Source: Vulcanimicrobiota bacterium (GTDB lineage Bacteria > Vulcanimicrobiota > Vulcanimicrobiia > Vulcanimicrobiales > Vulcanimicrobiaceae). Taken from it: a DNA stretch of 64,000 nucleotides. Below the pieces are notes generated by a model. It had not been told where the DNA came from and ran no database searches. It saw nothing but the letters and a program-made list of their open reading frames with translations. The stretch covers positions 1 through 64,000 of the forward strand of contig DAIDHQ010000011.1 of assembly GCA_027459645.1 (NCBI GenBank), read 5' to 3'. Of the stretch, positions 39,801 through 48,220 are shown piece by piece. Both the position numbers and the translations under genes were made by a program. Numbering within the stretch: position 1 is the stretch's first letter; each line of letters starts with the position of its first letter.

Positions 39801-41975
39801 CAGGCGTGGCACGGCGATATGTCGCGCGCGTTGGAACGGTTACGGGCAGGGGATGTGCCGACTATCGAGATCGATCGGCACGATCACACGAAGCTGGTCG
39901 AGCACGTCGAAGCGCTGCAGGCGGGTGTGGAACGTGAGGTCGATCGGACGATCGAGCGCGAACGTGCTGCGTTGGAACGAGTCGTGGAGGAAGGGCGAGC
40001 CGAAGAGATCGCGACCCCTGCGGCGGAGATTGAGCCGGCGGAAGACCGCGCTGCGGACGTTCCCGAAGCCGGGATGACGGAAGCGCCGCGGCGCGACGTG
40101 AATCTGCGAACGTTGCAACCGATCGACGCGGAGCGTGTGATTGCTCGCGCGTCTGAGCTGCTGTTGAGCGATAGCTACTTGCAGCGGACGGCCGCGATCG
40201 CGGCGCTCACGGGGCGCCGTCCGGTCGAGATACTGAAGTCGGGCGAGTTTCAGGTCGGGCTAGACGAGCATACGCTCGTGTTTTCCGGGCAGGCGAAGAC
40301 GCGCGACGAGGAAGGGCGCGGTAAAGACGCCTACGAGATTCCAACGCTCGCGGAACGCGATCGCATCGTCGATGCTGTGGCACAGTTGCGGGCGGAGTTG
40401 TCGGTTCCGACGAAGCGCGCGGAGCGTCCGATAGCCGAGCTGGAGGCCTCGGAACTCAACGATCGCATTGGCAAGCCGTTGCGCCAAATCACGCAGCGCG
40501 AGTTTGGTATGACGCCGCAAGAGTTGCGCGCGGCGTACGCGACGATCGCGCGTGCGCGCTTTGCGCCGGAACGCGGCGCGTTCGGATATTTTGCAGAAGT
40601 GCTCGGTCATAATTGGCTCGACGAGAAAACGGGGCTGTCGTATGCGAAGTGCAGCATTCGCGGCGAAGAGCGCTCTTCGGTGCGCGCGCTTGAACGAGGG
40701 CGAGCCGAAGTGCTCGATGCGCTGCGACAGCAGCTCCTCGAACATGATGCTACCCACGATGTGCATGATCCGATGCGCGGATATTTACAGGAACGTATTG
40801 CGCGCATGGAAGCGGCGCGGTTCGTAGCGCCGGCCGCGCAAGTGGAGATCGCGCTTCAGCCTGTGAGCGAGGCGGCGGTGCTGGTGCGTGCGGAGCGTCT
40901 TTTGCGCAGCGATCGGTACGCGGACGTTGCCGCGGGGCTCGTTGTCCTCACGGGCAGGCCAATCACAGAGATACTGCGCGACGCGAGGTTCGAGGTCGAT
41001 CCCTCGGATCGCAGTAGGATGCTGGTCCGAACGAGCCGGTCGGGTCCGGCGTCATCGGTCTACGCGCTCGCTCCGCCGCAGCGTCTTATCGACGCGCTCG
41101 CGAAGATTCGCGAGCAGCGTGACTTCGGCGGACTGAGCGATCGCGAACTGATCGCGCGTGTGCGCGAACAGATGCAGGGGGCGATCACGCGAGGGTATGG
41201 TGCGTCGATGACGACGCGCGACCTTCGGTCGGTCTACGCGTCGATCGCGTACGATCGCGAGCGCCCTGCTCACGGGTTTGTGCAGTACGCATCCCGGACG
41301 CTCGGCGTCGAAGCGGATCGCGTACCGGAGAGCTACATGCGCTACTACACCGGCTCTCAGGATCGCGCGGTAGAACGTGCGCGTCAGTCCGCCGCCGAAG
41401 CGCGTGCGGAGTTGGAGCGGCTGGCGCAACGTGAGCGCGACCCCGCGCTTCGTGAGCGGCTGTTGCAGCGCGCCGATCGGCTCGCTGAGCCGACGCTGCG
41501 CGTGGATGCTGCGCCGGCGCTTGAGCTGGACGCGCAAGAGCTGCGCGATGTTGTGCGGCGCGAACGCATGGAGGTTGAGCGTGAGCTTGCCGTCGAGCAG
41601 CAGCCGGAGAACAATGCCGAGACGCAAGCGCGTCGTCGGTTGCAGCAGCAGGCGTCGCAGCAAGACGAGATCGAGGTCGAGGACGCGGTTGCGCACGAGG
41701 TGCGTGCGGAGCACGCGCACGATCGCGACGCCGACCAGGTGCGGCGTATGACAGGTGGGCAGCGCCGTGCGGAGCTGCTTGGGCGCCGGGAAGAGCTGCT
41801 GGAACTCGAATCGGAACTTGAAGCCGCAGTGGAGCGTGCCCCAGCGGGCCGCGTAACTGCGCAAATTGGTCACGATAGCATGATTGATCTTGACGCAGTG
41901 CGCGGGGCGGTGCGTGGTATCGACGTGGAACTCGCGGCACCGGAGATTGCTTCTGGCGCCGAGTTGAGCCTGTAG
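36810..41975 (+). CDS. traA: TraA relaxase-helicase fused to two telomere-resolvase-like domains (1721 aa)
   Basis: Residues 1-230: MobA/MobL relaxase, with QSAVAAAAYRAGERLYD and the metal site RNNHCHVLLTL (His136, His138). About 530-920: RecD-like helicase, Walker A GFAGTGKS near 556, AIDEAGMV near 631 and ATVNKAQGVTVDRAYAL plus VAMSRHR at its end. About 1105-1330: a resolvase-like domain with LTGRRPVEIL (Arg1136), VFSGQAKTRD (Lys1163), ELRAAYATIARARF (Arg1240), EVLGHNW (His1267) and GLSYAKC (Tyr1278). About 1360-1550: a degenerate second copy (TGRPITEIL, DLRSVYASIAYD; His replaced by Val1500; no QAK motif). The C-terminus is a long charged coil. Known TraA proteins (about 1100 aa) lack these domains. 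Likely acts on both oriT and telomeres. Confidence 0.9.
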   Translation: MAAYRLAAQVLSRSKGQSAVAAAAYRAGERLYDDRVGEEYDYTGRGGVEHREILLPEGAPEAFAARGVLWNAVEAAERRKDAQVARELQLNVPFELNKGERVTLVRAFLARRVSEGMIADYAIHQPSRSGDPRNNHCHVLLTLRSLSSDGFGPKVREWNQVATLQRWREEWALDCNHALEIAGLSTRVTHLSYAARGIDREPAIKVGPVATELERRGIATYAGEQLRAIWERNAVRELRRAWDVARSKFGVAALVLPGELPHDPGMVLADGARARRFACDRLLQSSYGVTGAEMGLSEGWKVAKRLLGGVEFKSGDRRVTDRGDKVFGKTGDAQEIAAMLAIAEARGFRKLSFDGSDEFKLQAYTAAIERGFRIEASGRDRRVLERAERAARRTLSERNRPERIGPDGPSADAQGAPAAEQASPAPREPALVVERVLAEMTHGEARFTQRDLDRALSRYATDHTEVNLEELLQAARVHPSIVQVGSRYGTVFYTTENVREQEREMFDAIGALAQDNAYPTDRAYMEHVAKEMTIGGGQLDALRRITGPERASAVIGFAGTGKSYMMKAARLVWERAGYEVVGVALAGVAAQGLEEGSGIPSSTIASFLLRHEAEPGREPREPLGENTVIAIDEAGMVGSDDYRRLVRIAEQYGAKIVSIGDYEQLQAIERGAAFRGIVERIGSAEITEIQRQKKGAAWMCEATREMSTGRTKEALKRYDEASLTHEHVTLDDAKKALVEKWVADHKAFPMERNEKGDLVGTQIILAFTNKDVQSLNEVVRAERKAAGELGEDVDVTLAIPRGEKSVAHKTKLAVGDRVYFLANKKDLNGVAVMNGSLGTIEAVEGGKDPQLTVALDNRKTVTFKLSEYASLTHGYAATVNKAQGVTVDRAYALATSHWNRHLTLVAMSRHRYEANMYWSNDVFRNVAQRDRVLGRKGLKENALDSEIERGSEHAPTYIRTPRQVQRDFDDVLTTAKHLAAVAPDQEREAAVAALAEVQAWHGDMSRALERLRAGDVPTIEIDRHDHTKLVEHVEALQAGVEREVDRTIERERAALERVVEEGRAEEIATPAAEIEPAEDRAADVPEAGMTEAPRRDVNLRTLQPIDAERVIARASELLLSDSYLQRTAAIAALTGRRPVEILKSGEFQVGLDEHTLVFSGQAKTRDEEGRGKDAYEIPTLAERDRIVDAVAQLRAELSVPTKRAERPIAELEASELNDRIGKPLRQITQREFGMTPQELRAAYATIARARFAPERGAFGYFAEVLGHNWLDEKTGLSYAKCSIRGEERSSVRALERGRAEVLDALRQQLLEHDATHDVHDPMRGYLQERIARMEAARFVAPAAQVEIALQPVSEAAVLVRAERLLRSDRYADVAAGLVVLTGRPITEILRDARFEVDPSDRSRMLVRTSRSGPASSVYALAPPQRLIDALAKIREQRDFGGLSDRELIARVREQMQGAITRGYGASMTTRDLRSVYASIAYDRERPAHGFVQYASRTLGVEADRVPESYMRYYTGSQDRAVERARQSAAEARAELERLAQRERDPALRERLLQRADRLAEPTLRVDAAPALELDAQELRDVVRRERMEVERELAVEQQPENNAETQARRRLQQQASQQDEIEVEDAVAHEVRAEHAHDRDADQVRRMTGGQRRAELLGRREELLELESELEAAVERAPAGRVTAQIGHDSMIDLDAVRGAVRGIDVELAAPEIASGAELSL

Positions 41976-41988
41976 GGAGGTGCGGTAA

Positions 41989-42204
41989 ATGGCGCTCGTG
42001 GAGCAAAAGAGATCTGAGGCGACGGATTCGCTCAGTGACGTGCTTGGGACGGTGACGGAAAAGGAGGTCGCCGGCGGCGAGATCGCGGACGCCGGCGTGA
42101 TCGAGGACGTGCGCGAGGACGAGTTGCGCAGGTTCGGCGTCACGGTCGAAGGGTTTGCTCTCGATGAGGTAACGGGGAATGATTCGACGGGTGACGCGGA
42201 GTGA
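41989..42204 (+). CDS. Small acidic protein between relaxase and ArdC-like genes (71 aa)
   Basis: ATG 41989 follows GGGAGG. Rich in Glu/Asp (KEVAGGEIADAGVIEDVRED), it ends in ALDEVTGNDSTGDAE. It overlaps the next GTG by four bases. No family recognised; the acidic nature suggests a small chaperone or DNA mimic, which is speculation. Confidence 0.6.
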   Translation: MALVEQKRSEATDSLSDVLGTVTEKEVAGGEIADAGVIEDVREDELRRFGVTVEGFALDEVTGNDSTGDAE

Positions 42205-44408
42205 GCGAAAAGTTCTTTCTGCGTACGACCGAGCGGCGCACAGGGATCGAGGACGCGCGACGGTTCGCGAGCGACCTGATTGAGTTTGCGCCGGATGGCG
42301 AAGCGCACGAGCGCGTAGCGCGCGCGCTGACGTACGTGCCGCCGGGTTTGTTGGGACTATTGAAGCGCGACGGGACGAAGATCAATATCGTCACGCTCGA
42401 TCGACAAGTGCGTGACGTATCGCCGATTTACCCGTTTCTCGATCCGAAGACGCGCGATCATATCGATCGCGGCGTCGGTTTGCATATCGGTGTGGAGAAG
42501 CGCGTGTATCTCCGTGCGGAGGCTCTGGAACACCCCGCGGGGCTCGTTCACGAACTCGCGCACGCGATCGACGCCGCCGTGCTGCGCGATCGCGCCCGCC
42601 GCGAGCCCGATCGCTATCCCGATACGCGTACGCTGAGTGACGTTGGCGGTGAGATACTGAATCTGCCCGCGCATTCGGTCGGCTACCTATCGCATATGGG
42701 GGCGGAGCTGCCCGGGTACGACGGCGACGGCGACGCGCTCGAAAGCGCGTGGCGTAATTCGCAGTTCGTATCCAAGTACGCGGCAGAGAACCGCGAAGAA
42801 ATGTTCGCGGAAGCGTTCCGCGGCTATTGCGGAACGGGCACCCCGGATAAAGGCCGCGATTTCCTTGGGCCCGGAACGACGAAGAACCTCGAACGAGTGG
42901 GTCCGTCGCTCGTCGGCGTGATCGAAGGGCTTGTCGGCGAGTATGAAGCCGAACGGCAGCGCGGGATCGAGGTCGCTGGCGCAACGCACGGCGTGCGCGC
43001 GAGTGACGAACCGAAGGAAGAGCGCGGCAAGCGCGACTTTCGGCAGGAGATCACCGAGAAAATCATCGCGCAGCTTGAAGCGGGGAAGATTCCGTGGGAG
43101 AAGCCGTGGGAGTTTACACTTCCGTTCAACGCGACGCGAGGTAATCAATATCACGGGATTAACCAGCTTATCCTAATGCTCACCGCGCAGGAGCGCGGCT
43201 GGAGCGATCCGCGGTGGATGACCTTCAAACAGGCGACCGACAAAGAATGGTCGGTTCGTAAAGGCGAGCGTTCGACGATGGTCGAGTATTGGAAGCCTCC
43301 CGAGAAGTTGACGGAGGCGGAGTTGCGCAAGCGCTTCGACGAGGCGAAGGCGCACGATCCGACACTCGACTTCGCCGCGTTCGCGAAAGAGCAGGCGCGC
43401 GCGAACCGCTGGCAAGTATTCTATGCGCGGGTATTCAACGCCGCGCAAATCGACGTGCCGACGCGTGACGCGAACGGCGAGGTAGTAAAAGAGCGCGTCG
43501 CGATCGACGGAAAGGAAGTCGAACGAGCCGTCGTGAGGCCGCTCACGCAGGCTGTGCCGTGGGCGAAGAGCGCCGTAGAGATTGAGCCGGTCGAGCGAAT
43601 CGAGAAGCTGCTGGGCGCAACGGGCGCACACTTCGAGTACGGCGGCGGCCAGGCATACTACTCGCCGTCGCGCGACGTGATCGTGATTCCGCCGAAGACG
43701 ACGTTCAAATCGCTTGAGGGCTACGAATCGACGCGCTTGCACGAGCTTGGTCATTGGACGGGCCATCCGTCACGGCTCGATCGTTCGGAGTTGCAGTCGC
43801 ATCCGTTCGGGTCGCCCGGATATGCGAAGGAAGAGTTGCGCGCGGAGCTTGCAAGTGTGTTTCTGTCGGCAGAAACGGGAATACCGTACGACGTAACGCA
43901 GCATGCCGCCTACGTGCAGTCGTGGGTGAAAGCGCTGCGCGAAGATAAGAACGAAATCTTCCGAGCAGCCAAAGACGCGGAGAAGATTACCGACTACGTG
44001 CTCGCGTTCGAGGGCGAACGTGCGCGAGATCGCGCGAGCGATCGTAGCGAAGGGCGTGGTGCGGATGACCGTGGTTCCGGCATGGCGGTGGCGGGCGTCG
44101 ATCTGCAAGCGCTGCCGCTGGCGGAAGTAAACGGCTCGGTACGCGCCGCGGAGGCGGTGGCGTATGATTTCACGGCTCGCGTGAGCGGCCGTGACGAGAG
44201 CGCCGAGCACGTGATCGCGGTGATCGGGGGGAAGGCGGTAGCGGTAGAGCGCGCCTCTTTCCGCTCGGTGCCTCGTGTCGGTGAGGTGGTGGAGGTACGG
44301 CGCGACGGTGACACGACGCGCGCGTTCACGGAGCGCGAAGCGGAGCTGGCGGCTCAGGAGGAGCCGTCGCTTGAGGCCGGGCGCGACGCGGAGTTCGAGG
44401 TCGCATAG
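42201..44408 (+). CDS. ardC: ArdC-like antirestriction protein with two zincin domains (735 aa)
   Basis: Residues 1-250: a first metallopeptidase-like domain with LVHELAHAID (His117, Glu118, His121), ending in NREEMFAEAFRGY, like lethal-factor-type zincins. Residues 270-620: a full ArdC: the N-terminal ssDNA-binding part (KIIAQLEAGKIPWEKPW, YHGINQLILM, WMTFKQATD) and the zincin LHELGHWTGHPSRLDR (His514, Glu515, His518). Residues 650-735: a KfrB-like small barrel (YDFTARVSGRDESAEHVIAV) shared with the 46923 protein. ArdC proteins protect incoming DNA from restriction, and one plasmid ArdC is known to travel with the transferred strand. Extra N-terminal zincin is unusual. Confidence 0.85.
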   Translation: MSEKFFLRTTERRTGIEDARRFASDLIEFAPDGEAHERVARALTYVPPGLLGLLKRDGTKINIVTLDRQVRDVSPIYPFLDPKTRDHIDRGVGLHIGVEKRVYLRAEALEHPAGLVHELAHAIDAAVLRDRARREPDRYPDTRTLSDVGGEILNLPAHSVGYLSHMGAELPGYDGDGDALESAWRNSQFVSKYAAENREEMFAEAFRGYCGTGTPDKGRDFLGPGTTKNLERVGPSLVGVIEGLVGEYEAERQRGIEVAGATHGVRASDEPKEERGKRDFRQEITEKIIAQLEAGKIPWEKPWEFTLPFNATRGNQYHGINQLILMLTAQERGWSDPRWMTFKQATDKEWSVRKGERSTMVEYWKPPEKLTEAELRKRFDEAKAHDPTLDFAAFAKEQARANRWQVFYARVFNAAQIDVPTRDANGEVVKERVAIDGKEVERAVVRPLTQAVPWAKSAVEIEPVERIEKLLGATGAHFEYGGGQAYYSPSRDVIVIPPKTTFKSLEGYESTRLHELGHWTGHPSRLDRSELQSHPFGSPGYAKEELRAELASVFLSAETGIPYDVTQHAAYVQSWVKALREDKNEIFRAAKDAEKITDYVLAFEGERARDRASDRSEGRGADDRGSGMAVAGVDLQALPLAEVNGSVRAAEAVAYDFTARVSGRDESAEHVIAVIGGKAVAVERASFRSVPRVGEVVEVRRDGDTTRAFTEREAELAAQEEPSLEAGRDAEFEVA

Positions 44409-44410
44409 AC

Positions 44411-46789
44411 GTGCCTACGATCGATCATATCCTGCGTGAGCAACAGGGAAAGTATCGCAGCCAGCAGCCGGAGGGGATGTGGCCTGCGCTTTTCGGCATT
44501 CTACTCGGCGTCGTTCTTTCGTTGGCGTCGGTCGTCGTAACGCAGAATATGGTGGCGAGCGAGCTGCGGTTTGATCCGCAACTTGGGTCGCCGACCATCG
44601 GCCGAGTGTATCTGTCGCCGTTGACGACGCTCGCATGGCGGATTCGATGCTTCCGCTCGCGCGATCGATCATTCATCCATCCGATACCGGCGTGCGAAAG
44701 TGAACCGGCGCGGTCGGAAGTCATGCGCCGCTTCGGGGAGTACGATCGTGTGATCCTGATCGTGTCGATCGTGTCGTTGACGGGGAGCATTCTGCTCGGC
44801 GTCGTGATTCGCGAGCGTCGTCGTGCGAATGTATCGGTGCAGACGCACGGCGACGCGGCGTGGGCGGAGTTTGAAGATATTGCGACGCGCGGCTTGATTC
44901 TCTCGCGGCGGAAGCAAATCGCAAACGACAAAGGGAAGATCGGATTCCCGCTCGGCGTGCTGCGGCACGAAGGAAAGACGTATTACGTCTTTACGAATCC
45001 CGAGCAGGCTCTCGGTGTCATGTTGATCGGGCCACCCGGAACCGGAAAGACGGCCTGCTTTTACATGCCGCATTTGCTGACCGACCCCACCTCGAAGTTC
45101 ATCTACGATCCTTCGCTCGAAATGTGGCGCAAGTCGGCGGGCTGGCGCAGCCGGCCGCGAAGCCAGGGCGGCGCTGGAAATATCTGCCTGCTCTTCGCGC
45201 CGACGCGGCCCGAGCTGTCAGTGTGTATCAATCCGGCCGACAGCGTGAAGTGGGAGACGCCGAACGAGACGCGGACGCTCCAGAATCTGTGGAAGCGACT
45301 GTTGGACTTCGCCGACAAGGCCTCTGAGGGAAGCGAAGCGCATTGGATCGCGACAGGTACGGTGCTCGGCGAATGCGCGCTCGCGCATTTGCACTACACC
45401 GATCCGGCGAACTGTAATTTTGAGGGTGTCTATAACTACCTCGCACAATTCGAGGACAGCAAGGACGGAAAGATTACGGGCGTCGATCTCGCGCTTCGCG
45501 AGATCATGAACTCGGATCATCGGCAGGGCCGCGAAGACCTTGACCATATCTTCCGGGATCACGAAGGCAATCAGTGGGACGTGCATCCGTACGTCGAGCG
45601 CAGCGCGAAAGAGACGTTGCAAAAGGCGCCAAATGAAAAATCAGGCGTGATCTCGACGATGCGGCGATTCTTGCACGTTTTCCGCGAGCGGAACGTTGCC
45701 GAAGTAACGCGCCGCTCGGATTTCTCGCTCGAAGACCTCATGCTGAACGACAAGCCGGTATCGCTGTACTTTGGCGTGCCACCGAGCGACGTGCAGCGCC
45801 TGCGGCCACTCGTGGGACTGCTCGTGAATCTGATTACGTTTACGCACATGGATGACGAAGCGCTCGACTTGGAAACGGGTGAGTTTCGGTACAAACACCC
45901 GCTCGATCTTGATCTCGACGAAGCGAAGCAGCTAGGGAAGCAAGAGCAAGCGTTCACGTCGTGGAGCATGGCGCGGAAATACGGAATCGCGCCGAATCTC
46001 GGCTATCAGGATATTTCGCAAGTGTGGTCGGCCGCCGGCGGCCAAAACGAAGAAGCCGTCACGTCCGTATCCAACGTGAAAGTCTTTTTGCGACCGAACA
46101 AGCCGGAGACGGCAAAGTGGATAAGCCACGAGCTGCTCGGGAAGACGACGGGCGAAGATTTCAACCGGAACTACTCAGGGAATCGGTTAGGGTATCTCGG
46201 ACACGCGCAGACGCAACGTTCGTACGTGTCTACAGACCTTATGTCGCCGCAGCGCCTTATGAACATGGAGCCGCACGTCGCGATCGTCAAAGCAGGTGAT
46301 CTCGCACCGTTTTTAGTCGAAACGTTGTACTACGAATCAGATCCTCAAATGCTCGAACGATCGCGGATTCCGCCGCCGAAGCGGTCGGCGGTGATCCCGA
46401 TGGCGCGTCGCGCGTATCGGCCGCCTTGGTGGAAGGCGGACGGCGAGGAGGCGGTCGCCGAGGCGAGTGCGATCGTCGCCGATGCGCAAGGCGCGGCGCC
46501 GGCACTGCCGCCGACGACACCTACAGACGCGGGCTTGCAGCAGGAGCGCAATGCGGTCAAGGAGCTGGCAGGGGTAGGTGTGGCGCCCGCGGCGGTCGTG
46601 GCTCAAGCCGTAGCGAGTGAGATTGAAGTGCCGGCCGGCGCGCCGGTCATGGTTTCGACGGACGCCGTAGCCGATCGGGCGATCACGAGCGAGTCGTCTC
46701 AGGCGATCGAGGACGCTTTGGCGGGCATGTTCTTCGAGCCCGACACGGGTCCCGAGATTGGCGCAGCCGGCGACCCAATGAACGGCTAG
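44411..46789 (+). CDS. virD4: Type IV coupling protein VirD4/TraG (792 aa)
   Basis: It brings the relaxase-DNA complex to the channel. Two N-terminal transmembrane helices (ALFGILLGVVLSLASVVV; VILIVSIVSLTGSILLGVVI), then TNPEQALGVMLIGPPGTGKT (Walker A about 207-214), FIYDPSLEMW, and a Walker B region LDLDLDEAKQLG (about 498-508). SNVKVFLRPNKPETAKWIS and IVKAGDLAPFLVE follow the family. The C-terminal 110 residues are disordered and acidic. GTG start three bases after ardC. A terminator follows. Confidence 0.9.
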   Translation: MPTIDHILREQQGKYRSQQPEGMWPALFGILLGVVLSLASVVVTQNMVASELRFDPQLGSPTIGRVYLSPLTTLAWRIRCFRSRDRSFIHPIPACESEPARSEVMRRFGEYDRVILIVSIVSLTGSILLGVVIRERRRANVSVQTHGDAAWAEFEDIATRGLILSRRKQIANDKGKIGFPLGVLRHEGKTYYVFTNPEQALGVMLIGPPGTGKTACFYMPHLLTDPTSKFIYDPSLEMWRKSAGWRSRPRSQGGAGNICLLFAPTRPELSVCINPADSVKWETPNETRTLQNLWKRLLDFADKASEGSEAHWIATGTVLGECALAHLHYTDPANCNFEGVYNYLAQFEDSKDGKITGVDLALREIMNSDHRQGREDLDHIFRDHEGNQWDVHPYVERSAKETLQKAPNEKSGVISTMRRFLHVFRERNVAEVTRRSDFSLEDLMLNDKPVSLYFGVPPSDVQRLRPLVGLLVNLITFTHMDDEALDLETGEFRYKHPLDLDLDEAKQLGKQEQAFTSWSMARKYGIAPNLGYQDISQVWSAAGGQNEEAVTSVSNVKVFLRPNKPETAKWISHELLGKTTGEDFNRNYSGNRLGYLGHAQTQRSYVSTDLMSPQRLMNMEPHVAIVKAGDLAPFLVETLYYESDPQMLERSRIPPPKRSAVIPMARRAYRPPWWKADGEEAVAEASAIVADAQGAAPALPPTTPTDAGLQQERNAVKELAGVGVAPAAVVAQAVASEIEVPAGAPVMVSTDAVADRAITSESSQAIEDALAGMFFEPDTGPEIGAAGDPMNG

Positions 46790-46800
46790 AAGCGACCGTT

Positions 46801-46828
46801 GCCCTCGCCCTCCGGCGGGGGCTTTTTC
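46801..46828 (+). terminator. Rho-independent terminator after virD4
   Basis: GCCCTCGCC (46801-46809), loop CTCC, GGCGGGGGC (46814-46822), then TTTTT. It ends the relaxase-ArdC-VirD4 transcript. Confidence 0.85.
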
Positions 46829-46848
46829 GTGCGTGCCGGAAAAGGCGT

Positions 46849-46876
46849 GTATGCTAGTTGATTGGAATATAAACGG
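46849..46876 (+). promoter_or_regulatory. Promoter/operator element TATGCTAG..TTGATTGGAATATAAAC
   Basis: It combines ATGCTAG of the TGTGCTAGT family with TTGATTGGAATATAAAC, close to the TTGACCGGAATATACC of the elements at 25174 and 49341. It precedes the 46923 gene by about 50 bases. Confidence 0.45.
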
Positions 46877-46922
46877 GGAGCGGCGACCGCTTCGCAGCGT
46901 CGCCAAAGAAGGGGGAGTCTCC

Positions 46923-48218
46923 GTGAATCAATCGGTACGCCGCAAAGGGCCGCGTGAGATTACGCTCGTCGGAACGTTAGAGCGCGATCCGCAATTTTAT
47001 CCGAATCGCAGTGGCAATGGCGAACACGCGACGGTGCGCGTGCATGCTGTAACGCCAGGGTACACGTTCACGCGCGACGGCCGCGAAATGATCGTCAAAG
47101 ATAAGCCGCAGTGGCTCTCGGCGACTGTCGTTGGAGCAGGAGTGGAAAAACTGCGTACGTTTCGCGCTGGAGATGAAATAGCACTGCGGAACGCAACCGT
47201 GGAGCCGTACAAAGACGAGGCGAAGCGCGCCGTGATCGGTATTCGCGCCTTCGATGTTTCCAGCGAGGTCCCGGACGGGTTACGCAAGGCGCCTAATCAG
47301 GTGCATCTTGCGGGGACTGTCGCCGAAGTGTCGTTTCGGGCGAACAAAGGGAACCAGCAGCTCGACTATATGGAGTATAAGGTCGTGCCATTCGGCAAGG
47401 ATGCCGAGCCGGTTCTCGTCCGGGAGTACGGTGCGTCTACGCGCGAGTTGGAAGCGGCTCGTGCAAAAGGGGAAAAGCTCGAACTCGACGGGCGACTCGT
47501 GCACTCGTCATTTGCCGGGCGGAACGGGCGAATCGACACGTACTACATTTCGACGACAACAAAAGAAGTCGAGAACATGCGTGAGCGCGCCGCTGAGCGC
47601 TCGCAAGAGCGCGATCGCGAACGCGTGGGAGAGATCGATCGGGAGATCGCGTCACTGACGGCGGAACACGAGGCGTTACTAAGTGAAGATCGCACGCCTG
47701 GTGCGCCCGCCTACGAACGGATCGAGGCTATAGCGCAGCAGGAAACAATGCTCCTGCAAGAGCGTGAGTGGCTCGCGAAGACGCCAGCCGAGCGTGCGGC
47801 AATGTACGAACGGCAGGCCGCGGAGCGCGAAGCGTCGGCGCCAGAGCGTGCGGAAGTACCGCAGAGTGAACTCGACGCAGTGGCGGCGCTAAACGAGGAG
47901 CATCGTGAGGAGGAGCGCATCGATCTTGGCGCTCTCCCTGTGGTGTCGCCAGCTAGTACGCTGCGCGACGCCACAGAGATTCCACACGACTTCAACGCTC
48001 GTGTGCGTGGTCGCGATGAGAGCGGGGAGCGTGTGATCGCGACGCTCGGCGGAAAGCTGGTGTCGATCGATCGTTCCGCCTTCTCGGAACGGCCGGAGGT
48101 CGGTGAAGTCGTCGAAGTGAGCCGAGACGGCGCCGGCGTGCGTGCGATGACCGAACGGCAGGCGGAACTCGCGGCCGAACAAGAGATCGCCCGCGGCGAA
48201 GAAATCGAGGTCGGCTAG
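46923..48218 (+). CDS. Tandem OB-fold (SSB-like) protein with KfrB-like tail (431 aa)
   Basis: GTG 46923 follows GGGGGAG. Two SSB-like OB folds in a row: REITLVGTLERDPQFYPN...QWLSATVVGAG...FRAGDEIALRNA and NQVHLAGTVAEVSFR...YMEYKVVPFGK...LELDGRLVHS. A charged coiled coil follows (about 220-330), and then the same small barrel and tail as in the ArdC-like protein (HDFNARVRGRDESGERVIAT, ending in EEIEVG). Single-strand binding and passage through the secretion channel with the ArdC-like protein are plausible (inference). Confidence 0.75.
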   Translation: MNQSVRRKGPREITLVGTLERDPQFYPNRSGNGEHATVRVHAVTPGYTFTRDGREMIVKDKPQWLSATVVGAGVEKLRTFRAGDEIALRNATVEPYKDEAKRAVIGIRAFDVSSEVPDGLRKAPNQVHLAGTVAEVSFRANKGNQQLDYMEYKVVPFGKDAEPVLVREYGASTRELEAARAKGEKLELDGRLVHSSFAGRNGRIDTYYISTTTKEVENMRERAAERSQERDRERVGEIDREIASLTAEHEALLSEDRTPGAPAYERIEAIAQQETMLLQEREWLAKTPAERAAMYERQAAEREASAPERAEVPQSELDAVAALNEEHREEERIDLGALPVVSPASTLRDATEIPHDFNARVRGRDESGERVIATLGGKLVSIDRSAFSERPEVGEVVEVSRDGAGVRAMTERQAELAAEQEIARGEEIEVG

Positions 48219-48220
48219 AC

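Noticed and set aside
40100-41400. Relaxase C-terminal domains as an inserted ordinary phage integrase
   Set aside because: FSGQAKTR and RAAYATI are shared with the stand-alone resolvase and are not integrase motifs; the reading frame is continuous with the relaxase.
41052-42308. Minus-strand open frame of 418 codons
   Set aside because: Antisense to the relaxase C-terminus and the two following genes; typical high-GC shadow.
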